Shown: piece by piece, positions 36,617-43,830 of the stretch
Layout of the letters: every line of letters begins with the position of its first letter
How positions within the stretch are numbered: the stretch's first letter is position 1
NCBI GenBank assembly: GCA_039938515.1
Contig: JBDUUL010000024.1
Span: 186,001 to 250,000 of the forward strand
Length of the DNA stretch: 64,000 nt
From: Nitrososphaera sp.
Lineage (GTDB): Archaea; Thermoproteota; Nitrososphaeria; Nitrososphaerales; Nitrososphaeraceae
Reading direction: 5' to 3'
Notes under the pieces: generated by a model
Told to the model about the DNA's origin: nothing
Database searches by the model: none
Seen by the model: the letters and a program-made list of their open reading frames with translations, nothing else
Position numbers and translations under genes: made by a program

Positions 36617-36643
36617 GTTCAAATCCCACCCCCCGCACTGTTT
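36617..36643 (+). repeat. attL-like direct repeat in the tRNA-Leu 3' end
   Basis: GTTCAAATCCCACC followed by CCCCGCACTGTTT, that is the T loop, T stem, acceptor and six bases beyond. It recurs at 38346-38371 with one mismatch and one C fewer. Integration at a tRNA 3' end leaves an intact tRNA on one side and a copy of its end on the other, as seen here. Confidence 0.7.
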
Positions 36644-36652
36644 CACGGATTC

Positions 36653-38056
36653 CTATTTGCTGGTTCTCTTGATAAAATACTTAACCACAACGAGAATACC
36701 CAATACCACTACCGCGACAATAATCGCAAAGTTTAGCGGGAAATTGAAAATGTAGACGGAGTCTAACATTCTGGCATTGTTCGTTTCACTAAACGAATCC
36801 ATATCGGGATGTATGGCAATTACTTGACCCGGCTGAGAGACGGGGGGTTCGGAGGCATATGTTACCGCGAAAGCCGTACCGGTCGTGGGATTGGCAGCCA
36901 GCCCTTTATAGTCATGCGCAAGCTTTTGAATTATCACTCTGCCCTCAACAGCTAAGCGTTGGCCGTCAACGACGGTTAAAGTAAAGGCACTTACGTCTCT
37001 GCTGTAGTCAATTACTAACACCCGGTTTGAGTTTAGATCAATTGCAATGTGATTTGGGAGATTATTTACAGGAATTTTCGATTGGATAATAAGTTTCGAT
37101 GCATCCATAACTAGAATAGCGCCCACTTGACGCAGGTCATTCACATCCTTAGTCGCGTTGTATAAGAAATCAGAAACAAAAATTGTTCGTGTATCAGGGT
37201 TGAGTGCAAGCCCATTGGCCGTGCTATCTAGAACCACACTATTCACAAGTGAGCCATTTATGGCACTTATGGAAATCAGTGAAATCGGACCTCTGCCTGT
37301 TCCATCGCTAGGCTCTTTATCCGAGTGAACGAGAAGATATAGCAAGCCTGAATTTGGATCCGATTCGAGATCGATAGGGTCTTTGAAGCCCCCTTCGCCA
37401 TAGTTTATCTGGCTAATTTGATTACTTGTTCTACCATCAAGAACCGTTATAGTGCTACTGTGAGATGGAATTTGATAGTACTCATCCGCAATAAGATAGA
37501 CCCTGCTGTGATACTGGTCAATAGCACCAATTTTGAGACCGGGGAAAGTATGCGTGATATTTCCTGTTGCTAAGTCAATAATTTTCGTGTCGACGGGCCT
37601 TTGATTCGAAGGTGTTTTGATGCTCTCATATTCAGTGCTGACGTAGAGCCTATTGTTTGTATAGTCAACGGCAAGCGCAAAAGGACAGTATGCACCAAGC
37701 TCAATCGATGATTTGAGTGAGAGGGGAGAAGTCTTGTTGCCATCGTCGTGCATTTCAAGTATTTTGTTTGGATAGTAACATTGAGCCACGTAAACGTTGC
37801 TAGTTTTGGGGTTTACAGCTACTGCATTGATTATGTCTGAAAGCGGGTATGGGATTGAATACTCGCTGGATTTTTGAATGGTTGCAGACAAACATGTAAT
37901 TGTAATTAGAAGAATCAGAAAAAGATTAAACAATTTGAATCGAGACTGTCGATGAAAGATGTCGCAATGATCAGGTGAGCTCGAGTGCAATCCATACCTG
38001 CAATTAAATCTCAATTCAAACGGTCCAGAAGTACGCCTACGTATAAGTTCAATCAT
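36653..38056 (-). CDS. Membrane-anchored YVTN-type beta-propeller protein
   Basis: 467 residues from ATG 38056; a TTG at about 37936 just before the first hydrophobic segment (FNLFLILLITITCLSATI) could be the true start. Repeated blades of the form NAVAVNPKTSNVYVAQCYYP, FALAVDYTNNRLYVSTEY, NGLALNPDTRTIFVSDFLYN, NHIAIDLNSNRVLVIDYS and KGLAANPTTGTAFAVTYA point to a seven-bladed propeller. A C-terminal helix (FAIIVAVVVLGILVVVKYFI) and a basic tail anchor it, so the propeller faces outside. It is the only gene in the tRNA-bounded segment. Ligand unknown. Confidence 0.8.
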   Translation of the reverse strand: MIELIRRRTSGPFELRFNCRYGLHSSSPDHCDIFHRQSRFKLFNLFLILLITITCLSATIQKSSEYSIPYPLSDIINAVAVNPKTSNVYVAQCYYPNKILEMHDDGNKTSPLSLKSSIELGAYCPFALAVDYTNNRLYVSTEYESIKTPSNQRPVDTKIIDLATGNITHTFPGLKIGAIDQYHSRVYLIADEYYQIPSHSSTITVLDGRTSNQISQINYGEGGFKDPIDLESDPNSGLLYLLVHSDKEPSDGTGRGPISLISISAINGSLVNSVVLDSTANGLALNPDTRTIFVSDFLYNATKDVNDLRQVGAILVMDASKLIIQSKIPVNNLPNHIAIDLNSNRVLVIDYSRDVSAFTLTVVDGQRLAVEGRVIIQKLAHDYKGLAANPTTGTAFAVTYASEPPVSQPGQVIAIHPDMDSFSETNNARMLDSVYIFNFPLNFAIIVAVVVLGILVVVKYFIKRTSK

Positions 38057-38345
38057 ATTCAGTTCAGGTCCAACAAGATAGTAGAGTTGTTTGAGCTGGA
38101 AGCCTGAGCAGCCGCATTGAATGAGCAGGGAGCTTTAGCTGAAGTACTGAATTGCAGTTGCGAAGCTGAGAACAAGGCAACTACTGAAAGAAGCAAAACG
38201 AACCTGTAATATCGCTTCCCAGACAATTAGCTGCTCAGTTGGCTTTGTCTTAATAATTCTCGCTGGGGCACTTTTTACCACTTTAGGTCAGATGCTGATC
38301 TATTTTTCTATGATCTGTTTGTGAAATAATTACTAGTAAAAACGA

Positions 38346-38371
38346 GTTGAAATCCCACCCCCGCACTGTTT
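38346..38371 (+). repeat. attR-like copy of the tRNA-Leu 3' end
   Basis: GTTGAAATCCCACC then CCCGCACTGTTT, matching 36617-36643 except C to G in the T loop and one C lost from the run. The remaining tRNA is absent. The surrounding gap 38057-38490 holds no gene I can support. Confidence 0.7.
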
Positions 38372-38490
38372 TACTATCAAGTCTTTTTGACAACCCTCTT
38401 CTAACTATGAGCATAGGATGGCCGTCAAAGGCAAGCAGCTGAAGCAGAGTACAAGGCATTGGAGAGCTGAACTATCATGTAAAATGCTGC

Positions 38491-38940
38491 TCAGGCATAA
38501 TTGCCCTTGATTGAGGATTTGGCGCCGCAGGCTTCACAGATTAGAAAACCAAGCTTTTTGTTCTTTTCAGTACGAGTATCTGGACTCCCACAGACAGGGC
38601 ATTGGACATAATCTTTGACGTATCGGTCAAGCAAGGCTTGGAACGAAGAGGGAGTTTTGCGTCCAATAAAGATAACCCTGTCACCCACAATATACCCTGC
38701 AGATGCCAATTCCTTGTTAAGGTAAAAGAGTATCTTCTCCGGGTCTCTTCGAAGCGCTTTTGGAAACTCCATAAAGTTTCGGAAAATTGTCTTCTGACCA
38801 ACCCAAATTATCTGAGCGACTGGGACCTCGAGCCTAGCGGTAGCTTTTTTCGTCGTGCCGCCTAGTTTGTCCTGAAGGCGCTTGAGTAATGTCTCATAAT
38901 CAGCAAAACTTTGAACAGGAGTGCTACTCTTATCGCTCAC
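38491..38940 (-). CDS. Translation initiation factor aIF2 beta subunit
   Basis: 149 residues, the usual length. Core pattern: KKATARLEVPVAQIIWVGQK, TIFRNFMEFPKALRRDPEKI, LFYLNKELASAGYIVGDRVI and FIGRKTPSSFQALLDRYVKD, then the C4 zinc ribbon VQCPVCGSPDTRTEK ... ICEACGAKSSIKG. aIF2 delivers initiator tRNA with its alpha and gamma partners. Being a core gene it marks the return to the conserved chromosome after the tRNA-bounded segment. Confidence 0.95.
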   Translation of the reverse strand: MSDKSSTPVQSFADYETLLKRLQDKLGGTTKKATARLEVPVAQIIWVGQKTIFRNFMEFPKALRRDPEKILFYLNKELASAGYIVGDRVIFIGRKTPSSFQALLDRYVKDYVQCPVCGSPDTRTEKNKKLGFLICEACGAKSSIKGNYA

Positions 38941-39155
38941 GCTGGAATTGACCCAGACTGTCTAATGTACGTTTCTCATTTCGAACCCCAGGTTTGCAGC
39001 GCCAAGACATGCTAATGAGGCAGCCTTTGCTTTTCGCCAGATTCTTCAGGACCATCGAGGATGGCTTAGCATATACAAACAGTCTTACCCAGCAACCAGC
39101 GAGTTGGCAACCGTGCAACCAGATAGTTCATTAGTCTCGATACTTCTAGACCGTC

Positions 39156-39320
39156 GTGAAGCCAACAAGCGTAAGAAGTGCATCGACAAGCACCAAGAAG
39201 AATGCCGGCTATTGTATATCCTGTCACGCCCCTGCGACCAAAGAAGCGCTTTTCAGTGAGGTTGGGGCAAGCATCATCCAGAGATATTGTGACAAATGCC
39301 TACCAAACGCCGAGCGCTAG
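39156..39320 (+). CDS. Zinc-ribbon microprotein, Cx2C-AT-EA-CDxC family
   Basis: 54 residues from GTG 39156. A basic Ser/Thr-rich start (MKPTSVRSASTSTKK) is followed by YCISCHAPATKEALFSEVG and IIQRYCDKCLPNAER. The pattern Cx2C-x21-Cx2C with AT-x-EAL(F/Y) between the pairs is shared with the gene at 40805 and in weaker form with 43457, so these are paralogs and the frame is real. Likely a metal-binding or RNA/protein-binding knuckle; function unknown. Confidence 0.75.
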   Translation: MKPTSVRSASTSTKKNAGYCISCHAPATKEALFSEVGASIIQRYCDKCLPNAER

Positions 39321-39604
39321 GTCTCAGTCACTTTGTGCTTTGGTTTCAAATTAGTTGCCACGCCAGAGCGCCGGGTGGACTGGCGTATAGACAGTCGGCA
39401 GCAGGCATTGTTGACTTGAGGTCGTCGGTAAAACTCTAGCGGCAGCCAGATCTCGATAGGCCAGTACCAGCTCTTAACGTCAGGACACAGAGAAAAAGGC
39501 AAAGAATCGCAGCCGTGTTTGCGCCGCATTTTGTGGGTTGAACAGTTTCTGCAACAGCAAATTGCTTTGTCAGACAGACTACATGGATGTAATTTCAGTG
39601 TCAT
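39317..39604 (-). CDS. Possible small Cys-rich protein, convergent with the ribbon gene
   Basis: 95 residues from ATG 39604, with CCCRNCSTHKMRRKHGCDSL and a Trp-rich centre (VKSWYWPIEIWLPLEFYRR). Its stop lies in the same CTAG as the stop of 39156-39320. The amino-acid pattern looks like protein rather than noise, but no family, promoter or paralog supports it. Confidence 0.35.
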   Translation of the reverse strand: MTLKLHPCSLSDKAICCCRNCSTHKMRRKHGCDSLPFSLCPDVKSWYWPIEIWLPLEFYRRPQVNNACCRLSIRQSTRRSGVATNLKPKHKVTET

Positions 39605-39761
39605 GAAGCAATTAGTCGGTAATCAGCTGATTCTGCATCACAGTCGAGATCAAACCTAGGTACCATCCTTTAATAGCCATCTTGCATAGGTAAGTCATGA
39701 CCAGAGCTTTTGTCTTTTTGAATTCTAACAGCTGCTCGAAAAAGGATTCGCGTGCTAACTA

Positions 39762-39929
39762 ATGCCCATGCTAATGCTGAAGTGCAAAACTTGCGGCGAG
39801 GTTTTCCCCGGAACCTATGTTGATGAAAACAAAAACAAGACTCAAAGCATTATTGGCGGTTCAGTACATGTGTGTTCTCGGGGCCACAATAACCAGTATG
39901 CGGCAGATGACTTTATGGATTGGTCATAA
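39762..39929 (+). CDS. Zinc-ribbon microprotein
   Basis: 55 residues from ATG 39762 (MPMLMLKCKTCGEVFPGTYV). It has one Cx2C knuckle and a later VHVCSRGHNNQYAADDFMDW, that is a C-x3-H second half, so a CCCH-type ribbon. Two further in-frame ATGs (39768, 39774) are possible starts. The acidic end DDFMDWS recalls partner-binding tails. Not related in detail to the AT-EA family next to it. Confidence 0.7.
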   Translation: MPMLMLKCKTCGEVFPGTYVDENKNKTQSIIGGSVHVCSRGHNNQYAADDFMDWS

Positions 39930-40017
39930 AATGGTCATTCCTGTCCAAACGAAAAGCCCGTACCTTTGGTGCGTCGTGCTCTCGCTCGTTTAGATAGATA
40001 CCAAAACGCCTTAAGGG

Positions 40018-40185
40018 ATGGATGTCCATCAAGAGAGTGAATCATTTTCAAATACCTTGGTTGCCTCAGACACCCGACGAACAACGTCAGCAGGACTCAA
40101 AATTCATATCACAATGGAACGAAGAAGAAGAATACTGAACCCATTTTGCTCGCAGTGCCATAACGGGCTAACGAGCAACCACTAG
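40018..40185 (+). CDS. Possible 55-residue protein with one CxxC
   Basis: ATG 40018 opens 55 codons; a tttagata box at 39989-39996 is at leaderless spacing. The protein is Ser/Thr rich, then has MERRRRILNPFCSQCHNGLT. Only one Cys pair is present. A 33-codon frame starting at GTG 40038 (MNHFQIPWLPQTPDEQRQQD) overlaps it in another frame and is an equal candidate, so the locus is uncertain. Confidence 0.3.
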   Translation: MDVHQESESFSNTLVASDTRRTTSAGLKIHITMERRRRILNPFCSQCHNGLTSNH

Positions 40186-40330
40186 GGGAAAAGAACAGTC
40201 GGCACCGGCGGTATTTTTGACCATGAAAGCAGTTTATTTCAAGTACCACATTGGCTGCCCGAGTGGCGCAAGTTTTTCCCTCCCACTTTCCTTGGTTTAT
40301 ATTGCTTGCCAGAACACTGAATGATAACTA

Positions 40331-40600
40331 ATGTCATACGGAACATACGGAGGCGGCAGCCGCTACGGCGGTGGCGGCTTCGGTCCAAAACCGGTTGAAG
40401 CAGGAAAAGAATACGATGTGCAGATTACTGAGACGAGCCGAAAAGGTGACGGAATTGCCAGAGTGCAGGGCTTTGTGATCTTTGTGAAGGATGGAAAGAT
40501 GGGTCAGAATACAAAAATCAAGGTCATTAATGTCGGTGAAAGGTTTGCTACTGCGGAAACGGTAACAACACCTCCAGCAGCACCAGCCACTCAACAATAA
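40331..40600 (+). CDS. TRAM-domain protein with Gly-rich N-terminus (copy 1)
   Basis: 89 residues: a Gly/Tyr/Arg-rich head (SYGTYGGGSRYGGGGFG), then the TRAM beta barrel (KEYDVQITETSRKGDGIARV, QGFVIFVKDGKMGQNTKIKV, INVGERFATAE). Single-TRAM proteins in archaea bind RNA and act like cold-shock chaperones. The core is nearly the same as in 43990-44325, a clear paralog. A tttatatt box lies at about 40290-40297, roughly 34 nt before the ATG. Confidence 0.93.
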   Translation: MSYGTYGGGSRYGGGGFGPKPVEAGKEYDVQITETSRKGDGIARVQGFVIFVKDGKMGQNTKIKVINVGERFATAETVTTPPAAPATQQ

Positions 40601-40804
40601 ACCAGTACGGAACAAGAAACACTGCAACTGTGGCAACTACAACAAATGCAAGTACCACTTTATCCATTTTTGGCAAATTTCTCTTGGCTCAAGTCCTAGT
40701 CATAGAAGCTTAAAGTATCTTGAATCATTTCTGAGCGCACTGAATTAGCTTTCACTGAGCTGAACCGATGAAAAGCACTTGTACTACATACTCATTAGTG
40801 AAGT

Positions 40805-40972
40805 GTGGCAAAGCCATCTCAAGTTAGGGCAATCACAAAGAACTCCAAAAGATATTCTGATCCATGTTTAGAATGTGGCCGTCAAGCAACAATGGAAGCC
40901 TTGTACCACGAAGACGGCGTAATCGTTGCACGCAGATTGTGTGATAGGTGTCTTTCAAAGGCTCGCAAATGA
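40805..40972 (+). CDS. Zinc-ribbon microprotein, Cx2C-AT-EA-CDxC family
   Basis: 55 residues from GTG 40805. Basic start MAKPSQVRAITKNSKRYS, then DPCLECGRQATMEALYHEDG and VIVARRLCDRCLSKARK. It aligns without gaps to 39156-39320 across both cysteine pairs, sharing C..C...AT.EAL..E.G......R.CD.CL. Conservation of non-cysteine residues between two distant copies argues strongly for selection. Function unknown. Confidence 0.75.
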   Translation: MAKPSQVRAITKNSKRYSDPCLECGRQATMEALYHEDGVIVARRLCDRCLSKARK

Positions 40973-41257
40973 ACATCAGGGGATAGATGTAGCTGCTGTA
41001 ACAATTTGTGCTAGAATAACCGGATCTCGCAGACTCGCGTCCTGCGGCGTCATGATATAGACTTACTTTGCTTCGAAGAGAATCGTATCTGAAAGTTTGG
41101 TTCCAGCGCTCGACTGATGAATGTATCCGTGGTAGCCATTTTCGGATGTTGCTATTCCCTTTTTCCTGTCTGTTTGCAACGACCCTGGCTTGATTTAATA
41201 GCGGGCAAAACGTATTGTGTTTGTTCTTGTTTGTGCGCTGAAAATAATGATCAACTA

Positions 41258-41953
41258 TTGACGACTAGTCAACGCGCCTTGATCGAGGCGCAACTAAAGA
41301 AATACGATATCCCACTTCATATTCTCCAGAAGGTTGCCCAGGAAAATAATTGTCCCGTTGAAATCCAGGACAACAACGGCAAATCAACCAAAAGGCCTAA
41401 TTTGGATCGCATTCTCCCGATGATGGATAGCAAGTCGTTGCTTGTCCTTCAGCAGATATTTCTTGACTGTCAAGATTCTTATTCTCACTTTAGATTCGCG
41501 GTCTACCTTTCGTCAATGTATAATGCTATTCGATACAAGTATGTATTCAACGATAAGTCGCGTCGACAGGCTGACGGTGAATCTTCATTTGATCTTTCCA
41601 TTTATAATCGCGAAACCGGCTTGTTGGTTGCAGTTGCAGCCCAAAATAATGATCCCAAATTTAGTACTGCAAATAACGACTCGATTCAGCAATTTCTAGG
41701 GGCTGTTGCAAAATTGAGTGTAGACGTGCCCAGCCTTCGGACTGCGTACTATTCTTCATCGTATGGCTATACCGGTGATCCCCACTCGTTACATGAGATA
41801 TGGGAAGAGATCAGAAAGCAGCAAGTCGGGGAGGCTAGTGACAGACCAATCGAGATCAAATTTTTCGAGTACAAGGACAAGGTTTACTTTGAGATAAAGT
41901 CACCAGCTAAGAAGAACCGCGCCAGCGTTAAAACAGATCAGAAGACAATTTAG
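41258..41953 (+). CDS. Hypothetical protein in the microprotein region
   Basis: 231 residues from TTG 41258 (MTTSQRALIEAQLKKYDIPL); the frame stays open to 41117 but that extension is Cys- and Phe-rich and looks non-coding. Helical first half (MMDSKSLLVLQQIFLDCQDS), then FDLSIYNRETGLLVAVAAQN, a strand pattern a little like the core of a PD-(D/E)xK nuclease, though the catalytic Glu-x-Lys is not evident (AQN). C-terminus FFEYKDKVYFEIKSPAKKNR. No assignment made. It is the largest gene between the two TRAM genes. Confidence 0.6.
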   Translation: MTTSQRALIEAQLKKYDIPLHILQKVAQENNCPVEIQDNNGKSTKRPNLDRILPMMDSKSLLVLQQIFLDCQDSYSHFRFAVYLSSMYNAIRYKYVFNDKSRRQADGESSFDLSIYNRETGLLVAVAAQNNDPKFSTANNDSIQQFLGAVAKLSVDVPSLRTAYYSSSYGYTGDPHSLHEIWEEIRKQQVGEASDRPIEIKFFEYKDKVYFEIKSPAKKNRASVKTDQKTI

Positions 41954-42039
41954 GCATAAGGGCGAACCAGCGACTTCCGGATTAGTTCTTTAGAATGCGG
42001 ACACGCAGCAGTAGCCCGGGCCTTAGACCGCGTGACTTA

Positions 42040-42189
42040 CTATTTTTGCACTGCAATAGTGCGGTTAAGAAAGTCTCTGCAGCAAATGTCGGAGCAGAAA
42101 TTCAGCATTGTTCCAGTTGCGCGAGAATATTGTATCCCTTCATTGAACTCTTGGTACTCTTTGTTGCATGATTTGCAGTTTCTATACAT
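42040..42189 (-). CDS. Zinc-finger microprotein (Cx2C...Cx3C)
   Basis: 49 residues from ATG 42189; an in-frame stop lies shortly upstream, so the start is firm. MYRNCKSCNKEYQEFNEGIQ and TGTMLNFCSDICCRDFLNRT give Cx2C and Cx3C pairs separated by about 23 residues, like a TRASH/MYM knuckle. On the strand opposite to most neighbours. Confidence 0.6.
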   Translation of the reverse strand: MYRNCKSCNKEYQEFNEGIQYSRATGTMLNFCSDICCRDFLNRTIAVQK

Positions 42190-42584
42190 GATTATTGCTC
42201 GCCTTAATTTCGCCTTGCCCGCTTAAAGTTGTTTGGCGATGAGGTCGATCTAGGCCAGTACATAGGCCAAGCCTACGAAAGCTAAGCGACATCGCATTGC
42301 GGTCATTTAAGTAAACAAGACAAACACGAAGTACTTTGATTTGTTAGACCTAGTCGAGGCGCCTAGTATGCTTTATCAGCGGTTAGGAGGTTTACTGTGA
42401 CGGAACTCAGGCGCTGGGCCTGAAGCTGAAACCCGGCTTCTTCATAAAAAGCGGTCTTATGCTAGGATATAGTAGCATAAATAGCTGCCGCAGGACCAAG
42501 AAGATGCTAAACTTTCAAAGGAACAGGACATATTACTGGCATTTCGGATTCCGCATAGTTAAATAGCTGTAATTCATATAATAG
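42190..42584. other. 395 bp with no supported gene
   Basis: Only very short frames on both strands, none with cysteine pairs or codon structure that persuades me. It contains cataaaaagcgg (42438-42449) and the TATA element of the next gene. Confidence 0.5.
42559..42566 (+). promoter_or_regulatory. TATA box for the 42585 microprotein
   Basis: TTAAATAG ends about 19 nt before the GTG 42585 and is centred about 23-26 nt upstream, matching a leaderless archaeal promoter. Confidence 0.45.
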
Positions 42585-42704
42585 GTGTTGAGAAAATTTA
42601 ACAAAACAAATTTTGGCAGATGTGAATGCTCCTGCCACGGAAGGCCGAACACCGATTACTGCGGTTATTGTTCATCGTCTCACGTAAGGTACGCGCGCAA
42701 GTAA
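42585..42704 (+). CDS. 39-residue zinc microprotein
   Basis: GTG 42585 or TTG 42588 opens a 39-residue frame: LRKFNKTNFGRCECSCHGRP then DYCGYCSSSHVRYARK. It has CxCxxCH followed by CxxC, and a basic end. With a TATA box at leaderless spacing and an AT-rich upstream it is more likely real than chance. It ends 15 bp before the gene at 42720. Confidence 0.55.
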   Translation: MLRKFNKTNFGRCECSCHGRPNTDYCGYCSSSHVRYARK

Positions 42705-42719
42705 CTGTTTTTTCAAAGG

Positions 42720-42977
42720 TTGTCTGACTTGAGTCAAGTCGATACTGAGCAAGAACAGCAATTCCGTATGTTGTATGTCGCAGAGCTGAAGAAAAAGCGC
42801 GATAACGAGTTTAGCGATGAGAGAAGAAGGGTAAACTACCAAGCCGCAAAAACACCTGGCAGGCGAGGAGAAGTGATAATGCAGGATGAAATCAGCAAAG
42901 AGACAATCCGGCGATATTATCTGGTGGCAGGATCGTCCGCAAATCCGAACAAAGGTCACCAAGTCTTGCAAAGCTAG
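42720..42977 (+). CDS. Small charged hypothetical protein
   Basis: 85 residues from TTG 42720 (MSDLSQVDTEQEQQFRMLYV). Highly charged and helical (AELKKKRDNEFSDERRRVNY), no cysteines, ending in SSANPNKGHQVLQS. It lies 15 bp after the zinc microprotein and could share its message. Family not known; the strand opposite gives a hydrophobic frame that I regard as a shadow. Confidence 0.5.
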   Translation: MSDLSQVDTEQEQQFRMLYVAELKKKRDNEFSDERRRVNYQAAKTPGRRGEVIMQDEISKETIRRYYLVAGSSANPNKGHQVLQS

Positions 42978-43056
42978 ACAGAGCAACTTTCTCATTTCTA
43001 GTCCGCTGAAAAGACAGCAGCGTGCGGCCTTGGCCGCAATTGAAAGTTTAGCTGTC

Positions 43057-43452
43057 TTATTTCCTATCTCTGGCCGTAGAGTCAACTGCGTCCATTATTA
43101 CTTGAGTCGCTCGAACTTCAAAATTTGCAACGCAGTACTTTTCATTCCTTAATTTCGAATCAAGCCTGCCTTCGCCTATCAGACTAGATATTCTGTTTAC
43201 GGCAGCCAAGTAGTTCATTGACGTTTTCCAAGTGAGAACGATTTCGCAGTCTTCGCATATCCCGCGTTTTGCATTAGATCCAAAGATTTCGCCACATACT
43301 AGGCATTTACTGTACACGATTGACTTTCCCGTGCGCGGCGCGCCAACGCCAAAGTGAGCGGTATTGAAGCAGGCAATGCAGATGTTTTTGTTGCAAGTTG
43401 AACATGTATGGTAACTTTCGCCCTTGCCGCATGACTCACAAGGTTGAGGCAA
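43057..43452 (-). CDS. Multi-knuckle zinc-binding protein
   Basis: 131 residues from TTG 43452. Cysteines are arranged as CESCGKGESYHTCSTCNKNI, CIACFNTAHFG, CLVCGEIFGSN and CEDC, giving B-box-like or RING-like crossed pairs, followed by a helical C-terminus (SMNYLAAVNRISSLIGEGRL). It starts 4 bp after the stop of 43457-43639 and likely shares its message. A protein-protein or nucleic acid adaptor role is possible. Confidence 0.7.
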   Translation of the reverse strand: MPQPCESCGKGESYHTCSTCNKNICIACFNTAHFGVGAPRTGKSIVYSKCLVCGEIFGSNAKRGICEDCEIVLTWKTSMNYLAAVNRISSLIGEGRLDSKLRNEKYCVANFEVRATQVIMDAVDSTARDRK

Positions 43453-43456
43453 ACCG

Positions 43457-43639
43457 CTACAGATCCTTTCCTAACTTTCCAGAACAGGTATTACAGTATT
43501 TTTCAACACTTGTGACACCGTCTCCTACGTCAAAGTATGCGTCAATGGTCGCCAGTTTCTCGCATGTCGTACAGTACTTTTGTTTCTTGCCAGAAAAGTG
43601 GCTCTCGATGCCTTCTAGCCGCAGCAGGATTTTTGACAG
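43457..43639 (-). CDS. Zinc-ribbon microprotein, third AT-x-(E/D)A member, no canonical start
   Basis: From CTG 43639 the frame encodes 60 residues: KILLRLEGIESHFSGKKQKY, CTTCEKLATIDAYFDVGDG and VEKYCNTCSGKLGKDL. The spacing Cx2C-x22-Cx2C with ATIDAYF matches 39156 and 40805. An in-frame TAA lies just above at about 43652, and no ATG, GTG or TTG exists between. Either CTG or ATC is used, or one base has been lost in the A5 run near 43630 (a GTG at about 43650 is in a neighbouring frame). It sits directly before 43057-43452. Confidence 0.45.
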   Translation of the reverse strand: MSKILLRLEGIESHFSGKKQKYCTTCEKLATIDAYFDVGDGVTSVEKYCNTCSGKLGKDL

Positions 43640-43830
43640 AGGAGAATCACTTTAACCGTCCAAAGCTGAACAAATCCAAGCCTATCTCGAGTTGGCTGCT
43701 AGACAGAGGGTCAAGAAAGTGGGCAATCATCAGTCGCAGTATGTCAGCAGCACATAAGAACCTACTCGGCCATCCCAACCATTCTAGCGGGTATTTCCCC
43801 GCTCACGGGAACTTGAACCTTGAATTTTAA
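43633..43830 (+). CDS. Possible 65-residue basic protein
   Basis: TTG 43633 begins MTEENHFNRPKLNKSKPISS, then WLLDRGSRKWAIISRSMSAA and HKNLLGHPNHSSGYFPAHGN. The composition looks like a real basic protein and it is divergent from the zinc genes, but its start overlaps the region where 43457-43639 begins, so both starts cannot be as drawn if transcripts are leaderless. No family known. Confidence 0.35.
   Translation: MTEENHFNRPKLNKSKPISSWLLDRGSRKWAIISRSMSAAHKNLLGHPNHSSGYFPAHGNLNLEF

Larger units (their letters stand above)
36515..36637 (+). tRNA. tRNA-Leu (CAG) with two introns
   Basis: Acceptor GCGGGGG (36515-36521) pairs with CCCCCGC (36630-36636), A73 at 36637, no CCA encoded. D arm GCC...GGC (36524-36542), long variable arm 36599-36612 (class II), T arm GTGGG TTCAAAT CCCAC. 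The anticodon stem and loop only form after removing 36548-36568 and 36576-36592: stem TGAGG/CCTCA, loop CTCAGAA with anticodon CAG. Spliced length is 85 nt. A gaatatatta TATA-like element lies at about 36471-36480. Its 3' end is repeated at 38346. Confidence 0.93.
36638..38371. mobile_element. Putative tRNA-integrated segment of ~1.7 kb without integrase
   Basis: Bounded by the tRNA-Leu 3' end and its repeat at 38346-38371. The inside is visibly richer in A and T than the chaperone genes on the left and holds one gene on the minus strand (36653-38056) and about 290 bp with no clear gene (38057-38345). No integrase, replication gene or transposase is present, so it is either a decayed remnant, or a satellite moved by a recombinase encoded elsewhere. 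Confidence 0.55.

Noticed and set aside
38057-38345. Short frames in the right part of the tRNA-bounded segment
   Set aside because: The longest is about 30 codons; nothing resembles an excisionase or integrase fragment.
38930-39118. 62-codon minus-strand frame upstream of aIF2 beta
   Set aside because: No paralog, no cysteine pattern and no promoter; overlaps the aIF2 beta start.
40251-40275. GGCTGCCCGAGTGGCGCAAG resembling a tRNA D arm
   Set aside because: No acceptor, anticodon or T arm can be formed around it.
41117-41257. N-terminal extension of the gene at 41258
   Set aside because: Cys- and Phe-rich sequence without the composition of the rest of the protein; an internal TTG is a better start.
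42672-43085. Hydrophobic 137-codon frame on the minus strand
   Set aside because: It is antisense to the charged protein at 42720 and has the look of a shadow; no start signal or family.
43537-43632. Upstream extension of the plus-strand frame at 43633
   Set aside because: This part is antisense to the zinc microprotein, whose paralog conservation supports the minus strand there.
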